This document shows, piece after piece, positions 49,526-57,455 of a stretch of 64,000 nt of DNA. A model generated the notes under the pieces. It saw only the letters and a list, made by a program, of their open reading frames with translations, was not told where the DNA came from and ran no database searches. Every line of letters begins with the position of its first letter. Positions within the stretch are counted from its first letter, which is position 1. The position numbers and the translations under genes were made by a program. The stretch is from Bacillota bacterium (GTDB lineage: Bacteria > Bacillota > Clostridia > Christensenellales > Christensenellaceae): positions 104,926 to 168,925 of the forward strand of contig JAEYKI010000013.1 in the NCBI GenBank assembly GCA_023408315.1, in the 5' to 3' direction.

Positions 49526-50218
49526 TCAGTTGGCTTCCGAATCTACTAATACGATTTCACTGTTGGCAAAATTGGAAATCGCCATCAGCTTTTTACACAG
49601 TTCCACGCAGTCAAAAGCGTTCCGCGCCCATCCGTTCGCCCCTATTTTGGTTGCGAATTCCGGCGTCACAGGGCCGCCGCCCACGATGTACCTGAATTTG
49701 TCCCCGTTTCCGGTGTCCTGTATGTACCGTTTTAAATCATCCAGATAAGGCAGGGAAGTTGTGAGCAGGGTGGACATCCCTATAATGTCCGCGTTTACCG
49801 CTTTGGCTTTTTCCAAAAATTCCTTCACGGGAACGTCTATTCCCAGGTCGTGCACCTCAAAACCGTTCACTGCCAAAAGCGCCGCCACAACGTTTTTTCC
49901 AATGTCGTGTACATCGCCCTTTGCCTGGCCAATCACCACTGTCCCAACCTTAGATTTTGCAATCTGCTCGCTGTTCATTTCCGCAAAAATAATGCCCAGC
50001 ACCTGCGACATGGCGTCTCCGGCCAGTACAAGCTCGGGCAGGAAAGCCTCTCCGTTTGTATACTGCTGGCTTACAATATCCATGCCCCTCGCAGCGCCTT
50101 CATTCAAAATGACCATTGGCTCTATGCCCGTTTTTAAGGCTTCCCGAACAGCATTTACCGCTTCTTCTTCTTCACCCTCGGCAATAAAACCGCTGATTTT
50201 TTTTAACAACTCTTCCAT
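49526..50218 (-). CDS. Corrinoid protein (MtmC-like), partner of the Thr205 MtmB homolog
   Basis: A 230-residue corrinoid protein from ATG 50218 (AGGAG 7 bases upstream; a GTG at 50224 abuts the ribosome site and is excluded). Cap domain with FLPELVLAGDAMSQV, lower cobalt ligand His104 in KGDVHDIGKNVV, STLLTTSLPYLDD and VGGGPVTPEFATKIGANGW. It is the first gene of the run down to the importer and deaminases, behind a near-consensus promoter and a leader hairpin. Confidence 0.94.
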   Translation of the reverse strand: MEELLKKISGFIAEGEEEEAVNAVREALKTGIEPMVILNEGAARGMDIVSQQYTNGEAFLPELVLAGDAMSQVLGIIFAEMNSEQIAKSKVGTVVIGQAKGDVHDIGKNVVAALLAVNGFEVHDLGIDVPVKEFLEKAKAVNADIIGMSTLLTTSLPYLDDLKRYIQDTGNGDKFRYIVGGGPVTPEFATKIGANGWARNAFDCVELCKKLMAISNFANSEIVLVDSEAN

Positions 50219-50241
50219 ACGCACGCTCCTGAAATTTCAAT

Positions 50242-50283
50242 TAAATAAAAAAGGAAACAGTTTTTTAAAAAAACCGCTTCCTT
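50242..50283 (-). terminator. Attenuator-like hairpin in the leader of the corrinoid/MtmB-like operon
   Basis: Minus-strand RNA: AAGGAA...TTCCTT with nearly continuous pairing through GGTTTTTT/AAAAAACT, followed by UUUUUUAUUU. It lies between the promoter (50323-50351) and the start at 50218, so it would stop transcription before the operon unless read through. Confidence 0.65.
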
Positions 50284-50322
50284 GCAATTTCACACATTAA
50301 ATATTTCATTTTTTATAGTTCA

Positions 50323-50351
50323 AGTATACTGGCGGGCACACGGTATGTCAA
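50323..50351 (-). promoter_or_regulatory. Promoter of the corrinoid/MtmB-like/importer operon
   Basis: Minus strand TTGACA (50346-50351), exactly 17 bases, TATACT (50323-50328). It is the best promoter match in the methyl-transfer region. The rest of the 351-base gap 50219-50569 is A/T-rich and shows no gene. Confidence 0.75.
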
Positions 50352-50569
50352 TCATTTTTTAAAAAATTTTTTTAAATTTACAATTTTTTTTAGGTTCTTT
50401 TGGCAAAAGGGTTTCCAAGGCCGCACAAAAAAAAATCTCCTGCCTTATAGCCGTTTTTTTGTACTATTTGATTTTGGCGCAATAGATGATTGTAATTTTT
50501 TCATAAATTATCTCAACCGGTTTTCAAGGCAAAAAAAAAGATCATTTGCAGCTTTTGCCCGGCAAGCCG

Positions 50570-52807
50570 TCACGTGTTGGCCGGCCGCAAAATTTCCTTC
50601 AGCACTTTTTCCTGTGAACAGGGCAAGTCAAATATCCTGACTCCCACCGCATCCGCTATGGCGTTTGCAATCGCCGTGGTGCCGGGCACGCAGACCACCT
50701 CGCCCAATCCGCGCGCGCCAAAAGGGCCGGATTCTTCCTCATCCTCAATGGGGTGGATGGTGATTTGAGGCATATCCATCATGGTGGGCAGCAAATAATT
50801 CTGAAAATTCTTTGTAGCCAGGCTTCCGTCTTCCCGCGTTTTAAAGTTCTCATACAGGGCGTATCCCACGCTCATGGCAACGCCGCCCTCGCACTGGCCC
50901 TCATAACCAAGCGGATTGATAATGGTGCCCGCAGCCGGAACAACTTCCGTTTCCAGTACCTTGGTTTCCCCTGTCAGCGTGTTTACTTCCACGCCCACAA
51001 TCTGGCTCAAATGCGCGTGCATATAATGCAGCCCAAAGCAGATTTTCACGTCCGTATCCATATATATCCGGTAGCCGGACTGCTTCCTTTTGGCGGGCGG
51101 GAGCATTCCGGCTATCTGTTTCCAGGAATAACCGTTCACTTTGCCATCTGCAAAATCAAGCGCATCGGCGTCTGCACCAAATATGAATGCAATTTCGCTA
51201 TGCAATTTTTTAATGGCATCCATAATGGCAAGACCGGAGATATATGTAGTTCTGGATGCGGTAATGGGGCCTGAATCCGGCGTGCTGCAGGTTATGCCGC
51301 ATATTGCGTCCACCCTGTCCAGAGGCAAATGCGCGGCTTCAGCCGCAATGATTTGCAGAGTCGTCAGGCTTCCCTGCCCCATCTCTTCATTACCAAAATA
51401 TAGCATCAGCTTTCCGTCCGCCATCAGTTCTACCTCGCAGGTGGAATCGTCGGGGTAGCACGCGTTACCCAGACCAATGCCCTGTTGCGCGCTTGCCAGG
51501 CCTATCCCCCGCTTCAGCCAGGGCTTTGCCGCTCCGGCGACAAACGCCTCCCGGTTTTTCCACAGGCTAGTCTCCTCCAGCTTGGCAAGGGTTGCCTCCG
51601 CATAGGCTCCGGGGCTTAATATCTGGTTATAGCAGTGCCGCCTCCCCGGCTTCACGCTGTTCTTCCTGCGAATCTCCAGCCTGTCCATGCTCAGTTCTTT
51701 TGCAATCAGGTCTATCTGGCTCTCCAGCGCAAAATTCACCTGGTTGTTCCCAAAGCCGCGGAAAGCGCTGGTAAAGCAGTTGTTGGTATACACGGCATCC
51801 CCCACCGCTTCCACATTGGGCATATAATAAATGCCGCATACGTTTTCCATTACAAAGCTCAAAATCGCTCCTGCATAGCTCGCGTAAGCACCCGCAGTGG
51901 CTCGCGCATATACCTTGTTGGCCAAAAAGGTACCGTCCGCCGCCGCCGCCGTTTTCATGGTGATTTCAAACGGCACACGTTTGGGGCTCATCAAAAAAGA
52001 TTCTTCCCGGCTTAAAACGATTTTGACGGGAGCGTGGCACACATGCGCGCATACTGCCATGATACCCTGCAAAAGCAGATCGTCTTTTCCGCCAAATCCG
52101 CCCCCCAGCGGCGTTGAATGCACGATAACTTTATCCGCGGGCATATCCATAATCTCCATAAGATCGCGTTTCGCGCGCTGGCCGTATTGGCACGGATACC
52201 ATACCTCAATGCCTCCGTCCGCCGTGGGCGCGGCCACGCCACCCTCCGTCTCCAGATATGCATGTTCCTGGTAGGGGGTGGTATAGGTGTGTTCGCATAC
52301 AACAGCCGCCTGCCCAAAAGCCTTCTCAACATCCCCTTCCGCGTGCGCATAGTGTATGATCACATTGCCCGAATCGTGTATCTGAAAAGCGCCCTTACGC
52401 GTCGCCTCCCCGGCTGTAAGCAGGGCTGGCAACGGCTCGTATTCCACTTCAATCAATTTTAAAGCAGCCCCGGCAATCTCTTCCGTTTCGGCTATCACAA
52501 CGGCCACGGTATCTCCCAGATACCGCACGCGTTCGCCGCAGATCACCGGCTGGTCCTTCACAATCAGGCCGTGCAGGTTCTCTCCGGGTACGTCCCCGGC
52601 AGTCACAATGCGGACTACGCCGGGCATATTTTGCGCTTTTTGCGTAGTAATTTTTTTAATAAGCGCATGTGCAACAGGCGGGTGCAGCAGTTTTCCGTGC
52701 AGCATTCCATCCATCATTTTATCACCCATATATAAAAGATTTCCGTTTGCTTTTTCCCTTCCGTCCTTGCGGATGATTTTTCTGCCCACGCAGTTAAACT
52801 CAGACAT
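50570..52807 (-). CDS. Xanthine dehydrogenase-type molybdenum subunit 1
   Basis: A 745-residue molybdopterin-binding subunit of a molybdenum hydroxylase, where water-derived oxygen is put on a heterocycle such as a purine. N-terminal aldehyde-oxidase a/b-hammerhead domain about 1-125, then the Mo domains with PLGGGFGGKDD, TSAFRGFGNNQ (equivalent to the substrate-binding Arg loop), EEMGQGSLTTLQI, and the catalytic Glu in GARGLGEVV. Its FeS and FAD subunits are encoded divergently from 53059, sharing the intergenic promoters, so the enzyme is split over two transcripts. Confidence 0.93.
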   Translation of the reverse strand: MSEFNCVGRKIIRKDGREKANGNLLYMGDKMMDGMLHGKLLHPPVAHALIKKITTQKAQNMPGVVRIVTAGDVPGENLHGLIVKDQPVICGERVRYLGDTVAVVIAETEEIAGAALKLIEVEYEPLPALLTAGEATRKGAFQIHDSGNVIIHYAHAEGDVEKAFGQAAVVCEHTYTTPYQEHAYLETEGGVAAPTADGGIEVWYPCQYGQRAKRDLMEIMDMPADKVIVHSTPLGGGFGGKDDLLLQGIMAVCAHVCHAPVKIVLSREESFLMSPKRVPFEITMKTAAAADGTFLANKVYARATAGAYASYAGAILSFVMENVCGIYYMPNVEAVGDAVYTNNCFTSAFRGFGNNQVNFALESQIDLIAKELSMDRLEIRRKNSVKPGRRHCYNQILSPGAYAEATLAKLEETSLWKNREAFVAGAAKPWLKRGIGLASAQQGIGLGNACYPDDSTCEVELMADGKLMLYFGNEEMGQGSLTTLQIIAAEAAHLPLDRVDAICGITCSTPDSGPITASRTTYISGLAIMDAIKKLHSEIAFIFGADADALDFADGKVNGYSWKQIAGMLPPAKRKQSGYRIYMDTDVKICFGLHYMHAHLSQIVGVEVNTLTGETKVLETEVVPAAGTIINPLGYEGQCEGGVAMSVGYALYENFKTREDGSLATKNFQNYLLPTMMDMPQITIHPIEDEEESGPFGARGLGEVVCVPGTTAIANAIADAVGVRIFDLPCSQEKVLKEILRPANT

Positions 52808-52906
52808 TGCCGTTTCCTTTCATTTCCATTGCAGTTTATAATTTACTTTTATGCAATTTAAACATATTCGAATTTCATTATTTAATTTATATAACCTTTT
52901 TTCGTT

Positions 52907-52935
52907 ATGTTATCATTACAAAAATGACTTGTCAA
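52907..52935 (-). promoter_or_regulatory. Promoter of the molybdenum subunit 1 gene
   Basis: Minus strand TTGACA (52930-52935), 17 bases, TAACAT (52907-52912), 100 bases before the start. It is back to back with the promoter for the FeS/FAD genes. Confidence 0.6.
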
Positions 52936-52958
52936 TTAAGCTTTATTGCATTTTGATA

Positions 52959-52987
52959 TTGACTGGAACTATCCGTTTTATTATGAT
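52959..52987 (+). promoter_or_regulatory. Promoter of the FeS-FAD-RACo-like operon
   Basis: TTGACT (52959-52964), 17 bases, TATGAT (52982-52987), 71 bases before the FeS subunit start. Only 23 bases separate its -35 from that of the divergent promoter, so one regulator could control both. Confidence 0.7.
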
Positions 52988-53058
52988 AGTATAAACAAAG
53001 ACGCAAGAATATGCTGTTCATCATATGCCAGCGTATATAATATAACAGGTGAAGCCGA

Positions 53059-53520
53059 ATGATACAGATCAATTTTATACTCAACAATCAAAAAGTAAAT
53101 GCTTCGGTCGCGCCGGATACCCGGTTAATCGACTTACTGCGGGATACTTTTCATCTGACCGGTACAAAGGAATCCTGCGGGCAGGGCGAATGCGGCGCGT
53201 GTACCATTTTGGTGGAGGGCCTTGCCGTCCATTCCTGCCTGATGCTTGCGGCGCAGGCGGACGGCTGCAACATCGTGACCATAGAAGGGCTGGAGGCAAA
53301 CGGAGAACTGGACGCTCTGCAAAACGCGTTCCTTGCCGCGGGAGCCATCCAATGCGGCTATTGCACGCCCGGCATGATTATGGCCGCCAAAGGGCTGCTG
53401 TTGCAGAATCCAAAACCCACTTTAGAAGAAATCAAGGAAGCAATGGCAGGCAACATCTGCCGCTGCACAGGCTATAAAAAAATCCAGGAAGCCGTTTACA
53501 TGGCGTCCCGTGACTGTTAA
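53059..53520 (+). CDS. Xanthine dehydrogenase-type iron-sulfur subunit 1
   Basis: A 153-residue subunit with two [2Fe-2S] clusters. The plant-ferredoxin-type cluster uses ESCGQGECGACTILV plus the later Cys in HSCLM. The second, in the helical domain, uses AIQCGYCTPGMIM and GNICRCTGYKKI. It passes electrons from the molybdenum centre to FAD. GGTGAAGC precedes the ATG. It is the first gene of the plus-strand operon, 11 bases before the FAD subunit. Confidence 0.94.
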   Translation: MIQINFILNNQKVNASVAPDTRLIDLLRDTFHLTGTKESCGQGECGACTILVEGLAVHSCLMLAAQADGCNIVTIEGLEANGELDALQNAFLAAGAIQCGYCTPGMIMAAKGLLLQNPKPTLEEIKEAMAGNICRCTGYKKIQEAVYMASRDC

Positions 53521-53531
53521 AGGAGTTTGGC

Positions 53532-54383
53532 ATGCTGAACATGCGTGAGGTTATGGCGCCACAAAGCCTGGATGAAGCCCTGGCTTGCCTGCAAAACAAA
53601 AACTCAATTCCCCTGGCGGCGGGTACAGATATCATCCCCCAAATGCGGGACGGCCTGCTTAAGGATGTCTCTTTGGTAGACCTGCACTATCTGTCCCCCC
53701 AACTCGGCGGCATTCATATGCAGCAAGGCTGCCTGCACATAGGCGCAATGGCAACCCATGCGCAGATTGCGCGGCATCCGGACGTACTGGTGCAAATACC
53801 CATGCTGGCCTATGCCTGCAACCTGGTGGGCTCCGCGCAGATACGCAACCGCGCCACCATAGGGGGCAACATTGGCAACGCCTCACCGGCCGCGGACAGC
53901 GTGCCCGTGCTGGTTGCCGCGGACGCTCAGGTGGTTTTTTTAACGGTAGAAGGGGAACAAACCCTGCCCCTCTGTGATTTTCTTGTTGCGCCCAGGCGCA
54001 CAAAATTACCCCACGGCGGGCTGATCACAAAAATCATTGTACCCATCCCAGACGGGGGCTGGAAGGGCGGGTATTACAAAGTTGGGGGCCGCACGGCCCT
54101 TACCATCGCCATTGTATCCTGTGCCCTGCTTTACAACAAAAAAAGCGGCTTTTGCGTGGCATACGGCTCTATGAGCGCCAGCGTAAAGCGCTTGCCCACA
54201 CTGGAAGCAGCCCTTTTAGAACACCAACCGCCAACGCAGGAAGATTTGCAAAAGGCGGCCGGCGCGTGTATGTCCCCCATTAGCGATGTGCGGGCAAGCG
54301 CAGAGTACCGGCTGGCAGTGGCGGCAAACCTGCTGTGGCAGGCGCGGGTTGAACTAAACGAATCGGATGCCTGCAATGAATAG
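53532..54383 (+). CDS. Xanthine dehydrogenase-type FAD subunit 1
   Basis: A 283-residue FAD-binding subunit of the CO dehydrogenase flavoprotein family. FAD motifs: LAAGTDIIPQMRDG near residue 31 and ATIGGNIGNASPAADSVP near 113-130. The C-terminal domain carries KVGGRTALTIAIVSCAL. It hands electrons to NAD+ or another carrier. Its 3' end overlaps the start region of the RACo-like gene. Confidence 0.93.
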   Translation: MLNMREVMAPQSLDEALACLQNKNSIPLAAGTDIIPQMRDGLLKDVSLVDLHYLSPQLGGIHMQQGCLHIGAMATHAQIARHPDVLVQIPMLAYACNLVGSAQIRNRATIGGNIGNASPAADSVPVLVAADAQVVFLTVEGEQTLPLCDFLVAPRRTKLPHGGLITKIIVPIPDGGWKGGYYKVGGRTALTIAIVSCALLYNKKSGFCVAYGSMSASVKRLPTLEAALLEHQPPTQEDLQKAAGACMSPISDVRASAEYRLAVAANLLWQARVELNESDACNE

Positions 54384-56061
54384 CACGATTCTTACCATGG
54401 GAGGCCAGCAGGCCGGAATTGCAGAGGGGCAAACCATCCTTTCGGCAATGCAGGTCGGCCATACTCATTTGGACGCTCCCTGCAACGGGCAGAAAACCTG
54501 CGGAAAATGCAAGGTTATTGTTCTCAGCGGAAACCTCTCCCCTCTATCGGAAGAAGAATACAAATACCTCACCGCCGCAGAAATAAAAAAAGGCGTGCGG
54601 CTGGCCTGCTGCGCCAAAGCGGCGGCGCCCCTTGCGCATATTCATATCAGCCTTTTATCAAAGCAGGAAATCCATTCGGTTTTAACATATGGTCAAATGC
54701 CACAATTTACTTTTGAACCGATAATAAAAAAACAGGCGTTTTCCCATGCAACACCGGAAACCTGCGGCACTTCGGTTCATTTCAACGGCCATGTGGCCGG
54801 TGTGGAAGATGGCGATACAACGGCTTGCAATTATGGAGCGGCTGTGGATATCGGCACCACCACCGTAGTATTGAGCCTGGTAGACCTGAACAGCGGCAGC
54901 ATACTCGAAACCGCTTCGGGCCTGAACGCACAGACACAATTTGGCGCGGACGTGCTGACGCGTATACAATACGCCAGCCGGCAAAACGGGCTTCCGGAGC
55001 TTCAAAAAGCAATCACGGGCCAGCTCAATGCGCTGACGCAGGAAGCGGCGGAGAAAGCCGGGATAAAAACAGAATTTATATACTGTTTTTCAGTCGCGGC
55101 CAATTCAACCATGATGCACATGCTTCTGGGTGTTAACCCCGCTCCACTGGCAATGGCGCCTTACAAACCGGTATTTACAGACGCGCAGGTTCTGCCCACA
55201 GGCAAGATTGGCCTTACAAACTGTTCTCCATACGCGAGGGCCTGCTGCCTTCCCGCGGTCTCGGCCTATGTGGGTGCGGATATTGTTGCGGGCACGGAAA
55301 TCAGCGGACTGGCGCAGGCCGCCGGTACAGTTTTGTTTATAGATATCGGCACCAACGGGGAACTGGTGCTCTCGCGCAACGGAAAACTTGCCGCCTGCTC
55401 ATGTGCGGCCGGCCCCGCCTTGGAGGGCATGAACATCGCCTGCGGCATGCGTGCCGCAGAAGGTGCCATTGAGCACGTCTCCATTTCAAACGGCAACATC
55501 TCCATATCCACCATCGGCGGAAAAGAACCCCGGGGCATCTGCGGCAGCGGCGTGCTGGAGATTCTCTCCGAACTGCTCAAAGCGGGCGCAATAGACCGGT
55601 CCGGCAAAATTGCGCAGGCACCCGGTGCGCTGGAAAAATCCACAGTCAGGGATGCGCAGCCATACTTTTTATTGCCCGGCGGAATACGGTTTACCCAAAA
55701 AGATATCCGCCAGGTGCAGCTCGCAAAAGGCGCGCTGCTTTCGGGCGTATTGGCGCTTTTAAACGCGCAGAATCTGCAGCCTTCCGATTTGGACAGGGTG
55801 ATTGTCGCCGGCCAGTTTGGCAGGCATTTAAGCGAAGAAAGCCTGATAGGTTCGGGGATTTTGCCCAGGGAAGCCGCGGGCAAAATAGAATACATTGGCA
55901 ATTCATCCCTTACGGGAGCAATTCTGGCGCTGTCAAGCCGCCCGGCCACGAAGAGGATGCAAAAGCTGGCGGAGTCCATTGAATATCTGGAACTCGCCAC
56001 CCTGCCCGGCTACAGCAAACTATTTATGCAATGCCTGAATTTTAATGTTCTTCCAAAATAA
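54376..56061 (+). CDS. RACo-like 2Fe-2S/ASKHA activator in a molybdenum-hydroxylase operon
   Basis: A protein of 561 residues (564 from an in-frame ATG at 54367) built like the corrinoid activator at 29184. Ferredoxin ligands are Cys36, Cys42, Cys45 (PCNGQKTCGKCKVIV) and Cys78 or Cys79 (LACCA). The ASKHA half has AVDIGTTTVVLSLVD, VLFIDIGTNGELVLSR, AACSCAAGPALEGMN and GICGSGVLEILSEL. It overlaps the FAD subunit gene by 8 bases, so it is translated with the hydroxylase subunits. By family it should reduce corrinoid proteins, tying the hydroxylase to the methyl-transfer genes; a different client cannot be excluded. Confidence 0.9.
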   Translation: MNSTILTMGGQQAGIAEGQTILSAMQVGHTHLDAPCNGQKTCGKCKVIVLSGNLSPLSEEEYKYLTAAEIKKGVRLACCAKAAAPLAHIHISLLSKQEIHSVLTYGQMPQFTFEPIIKKQAFSHATPETCGTSVHFNGHVAGVEDGDTTACNYGAAVDIGTTTVVLSLVDLNSGSILETASGLNAQTQFGADVLTRIQYASRQNGLPELQKAITGQLNALTQEAAEKAGIKTEFIYCFSVAANSTMMHMLLGVNPAPLAMAPYKPVFTDAQVLPTGKIGLTNCSPYARACCLPAVSAYVGADIVAGTEISGLAQAAGTVLFIDIGTNGELVLSRNGKLAACSCAAGPALEGMNIACGMRAAEGAIEHVSISNGNISISTIGGKEPRGICGSGVLEILSELLKAGAIDRSGKIAQAPGALEKSTVRDAQPYFLLPGGIRFTQKDIRQVQLAKGALLSGVLALLNAQNLQPSDLDRVIVAGQFGRHLSEESLIGSGILPREAAGKIEYIGNSSLTGAILALSSRPATKRMQKLAESIEYLELATLPGYSKLFMQCLNFNVLPK

Positions 56062-56070
56062 TTTTTAAAA

Positions 56071-56553
56071 TTATTTGCAATTTTGTTCTGTCAACTCATA
56101 CGCACGTTCAACGGCGCTTACAATGTTCTGGTACCCCGTGCAACGGCACAGATGTCCGGATATCTCTTTGCGTATCTCTTCCCTGGTATACCGTTTGCCG
56201 CGGCCCACAATTTCAACTGCAGAAAGGATGATTCCGGGGGTACAGAATCCGCACTGCACCGCTGCGGCTTCTATAAACGCCCGCTGCACGGGATTCAATT
56301 TTCCGTCCGCATCCCGCAGGCCTTCCACCGTCAAAATTTTCTTGCCGTCCGCCCATACAGACAGGTAAATGCAGCTGTTTACCGCCTTGCCGTCCAGCAA
56401 CACGGTGCACGCGCCGCATTCCCCCACTTCGCAGCCCTTTTTTACGCTGGTAAGTCCCAGCCGTTTGCGCAATGTATCCGCCAGGGATTCCCGTACATCC
56501 ACAGCCAGCTCCGTATCCATTCCGTTCACATTGCAATTGATTACCCGAATCAT
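56071..56553 (-). CDS. Xanthine dehydrogenase-type iron-sulfur subunit 2
   Basis: A 160-residue double [2Fe-2S] subunit. First cluster: KGCEVGECGACTVLLDG with NSCIYL; second: AVQCGFCTPGIIL and GHLCRCTGYQNIV. It is the third gene of the minus-strand operon, 9 bases after the FAD subunit gene, and converges on the RACo-like gene with only 9 bases between stops. The short AT-rich palindrome there may serve as a weak shared terminator. Confidence 0.94.
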   Translation of the reverse strand: MIRVINCNVNGMDTELAVDVRESLADTLRKRLGLTSVKKGCEVGECGACTVLLDGKAVNSCIYLSVWADGKKILTVEGLRDADGKLNPVQRAFIEAAAVQCGFCTPGIILSAVEIVGRGKRYTREEIRKEISGHLCRCTGYQNIVSAVERAYELTEQNCK

Positions 56554-56562
56554 CCGTACTCC

Positions 56563-57444
56563 TTATAAATCTGCGCCCTGCGCCAAAAGCGCCTGTTTTA
56601 GGCATCTTGCTGCCAATACGCCCGCCACATGCAGCCGGAATTCCTTACTGGCGCGCCTGTCTGTAATCGGGCTGATTTCCGCGCGCACGTATTCCGCCGC
56701 TTTCTCAAACAATTCCGGCGCAATCCGGGTCCCTTTGAGCTTTTTCTCCGCCCCATAAATGCGTATGGGAACCGGCGCCGCCGCGCCCAGGGATATCCGT
56801 ATATCCTCAATCTCTTTATTGGCCCGGCTCGCCCTGCAAATCACGGCGCAGCCAAGCACGGCAATATCCATTGCCTCCCGCGCCGCATATTTCATGTACA
56901 TGCCGCCATATCCGGCGTACTCCTTTTGGGGAATGATCATTTCCGCGAGCAACTCCCCCGCTTTCAGGTTCATGCGCTCCGGCCCCAGGTAGTACTTTTC
57001 TATGGGCATCGAATGACTGCCATTCAATCCTGTTATCCGCACTTGTGCGTTCAACGCAAACAGTACGGGCGGCGAATCAGCCGTGGTGAACCCGTTGGAT
57101 ATATTGCCCCCCACCGTCGCAACCGCGCGTATCTGCGGGCTGCCGATGGTCTCCGCAGCATGCGCAAAATAAGGGATGCGCTCTTGTATGGTTTGATTCT
57201 CAATAATATCACGGAACGCGGTTCCGGATCTGATATGAATGGCATTTTCCTCATCCAGAAAAACGCCTTTCAGTTCCTCCACATTGTGTATGCTCACAAA
57301 ATCCCGGCCCGCAAACAAGCCTTCCCGCATGCCAAGCACAATGTCCGTACCCCCGGCAATAATCCTTGCCTGCGGGTTGGCGGCAAGCGCATCCACCGCT
57401 TCCTTTATCATTTTTGCTTCATACAGGCTTTTAAAGTCAAACAT
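56563..57444 (-). CDS. Xanthine dehydrogenase-type FAD subunit 2
   Basis: A 293-residue FAD subunit. FAD-binding segments are RIIAGGTDIVLGMREG (residues 26-41) and ATVGGNISNGFTTADSPP; the C-terminal region has AAREAMDIAVLGCAVIC. It is placed between the molybdenum and FeS subunit genes with 11- and 9-base gaps. Sequence is clearly distinct from FAD subunit 1, so the two enzymes are not a recent duplication. Confidence 0.93.
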   Translation of the reverse strand: MFDFKSLYEAKMIKEAVDALAANPQARIIAGGTDIVLGMREGLFAGRDFVSIHNVEELKGVFLDEENAIHIRSGTAFRDIIENQTIQERIPYFAHAAETIGSPQIRAVATVGGNISNGFTTADSPPVLFALNAQVRITGLNGSHSMPIEKYYLGPERMNLKAGELLAEMIIPQKEYAGYGGMYMKYAAREAMDIAVLGCAVICRASRANKEIEDIRISLGAAAPVPIRIYGAEKKLKGTRIAPELFEKAAEYVRAEISPITDRRASKEFRLHVAGVLAARCLKQALLAQGADL

Positions 57445-57455
57445 CCCGCATCACC

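Noticed and set aside
48434..49549. 371-codon plus-strand open frame opposite the Thr205 MtmB-like gene
   Set aside because: Shadow of a GC-richer coding strand; His/Arg/Gln-rich composition without domains.
37316..50218. Possible in-frame UAG (pyrrolysine) codons in the MtmB-like genes
   Set aside because: Both frames are open without TAG, end in TGA and TAA, and carry Pro or Thr at the pyrrolysine column. The neighbouring guanine deaminase uses TAG as a true stop just before the next ribosome site.
50219..50330. Purine riboswitch before the corrinoid/importer operon
   Set aside because: Only about 35-40 bases lie between the predicted transcription start and the terminator hairpin, too short for the purine aptamer, and its conserved loops are absent.
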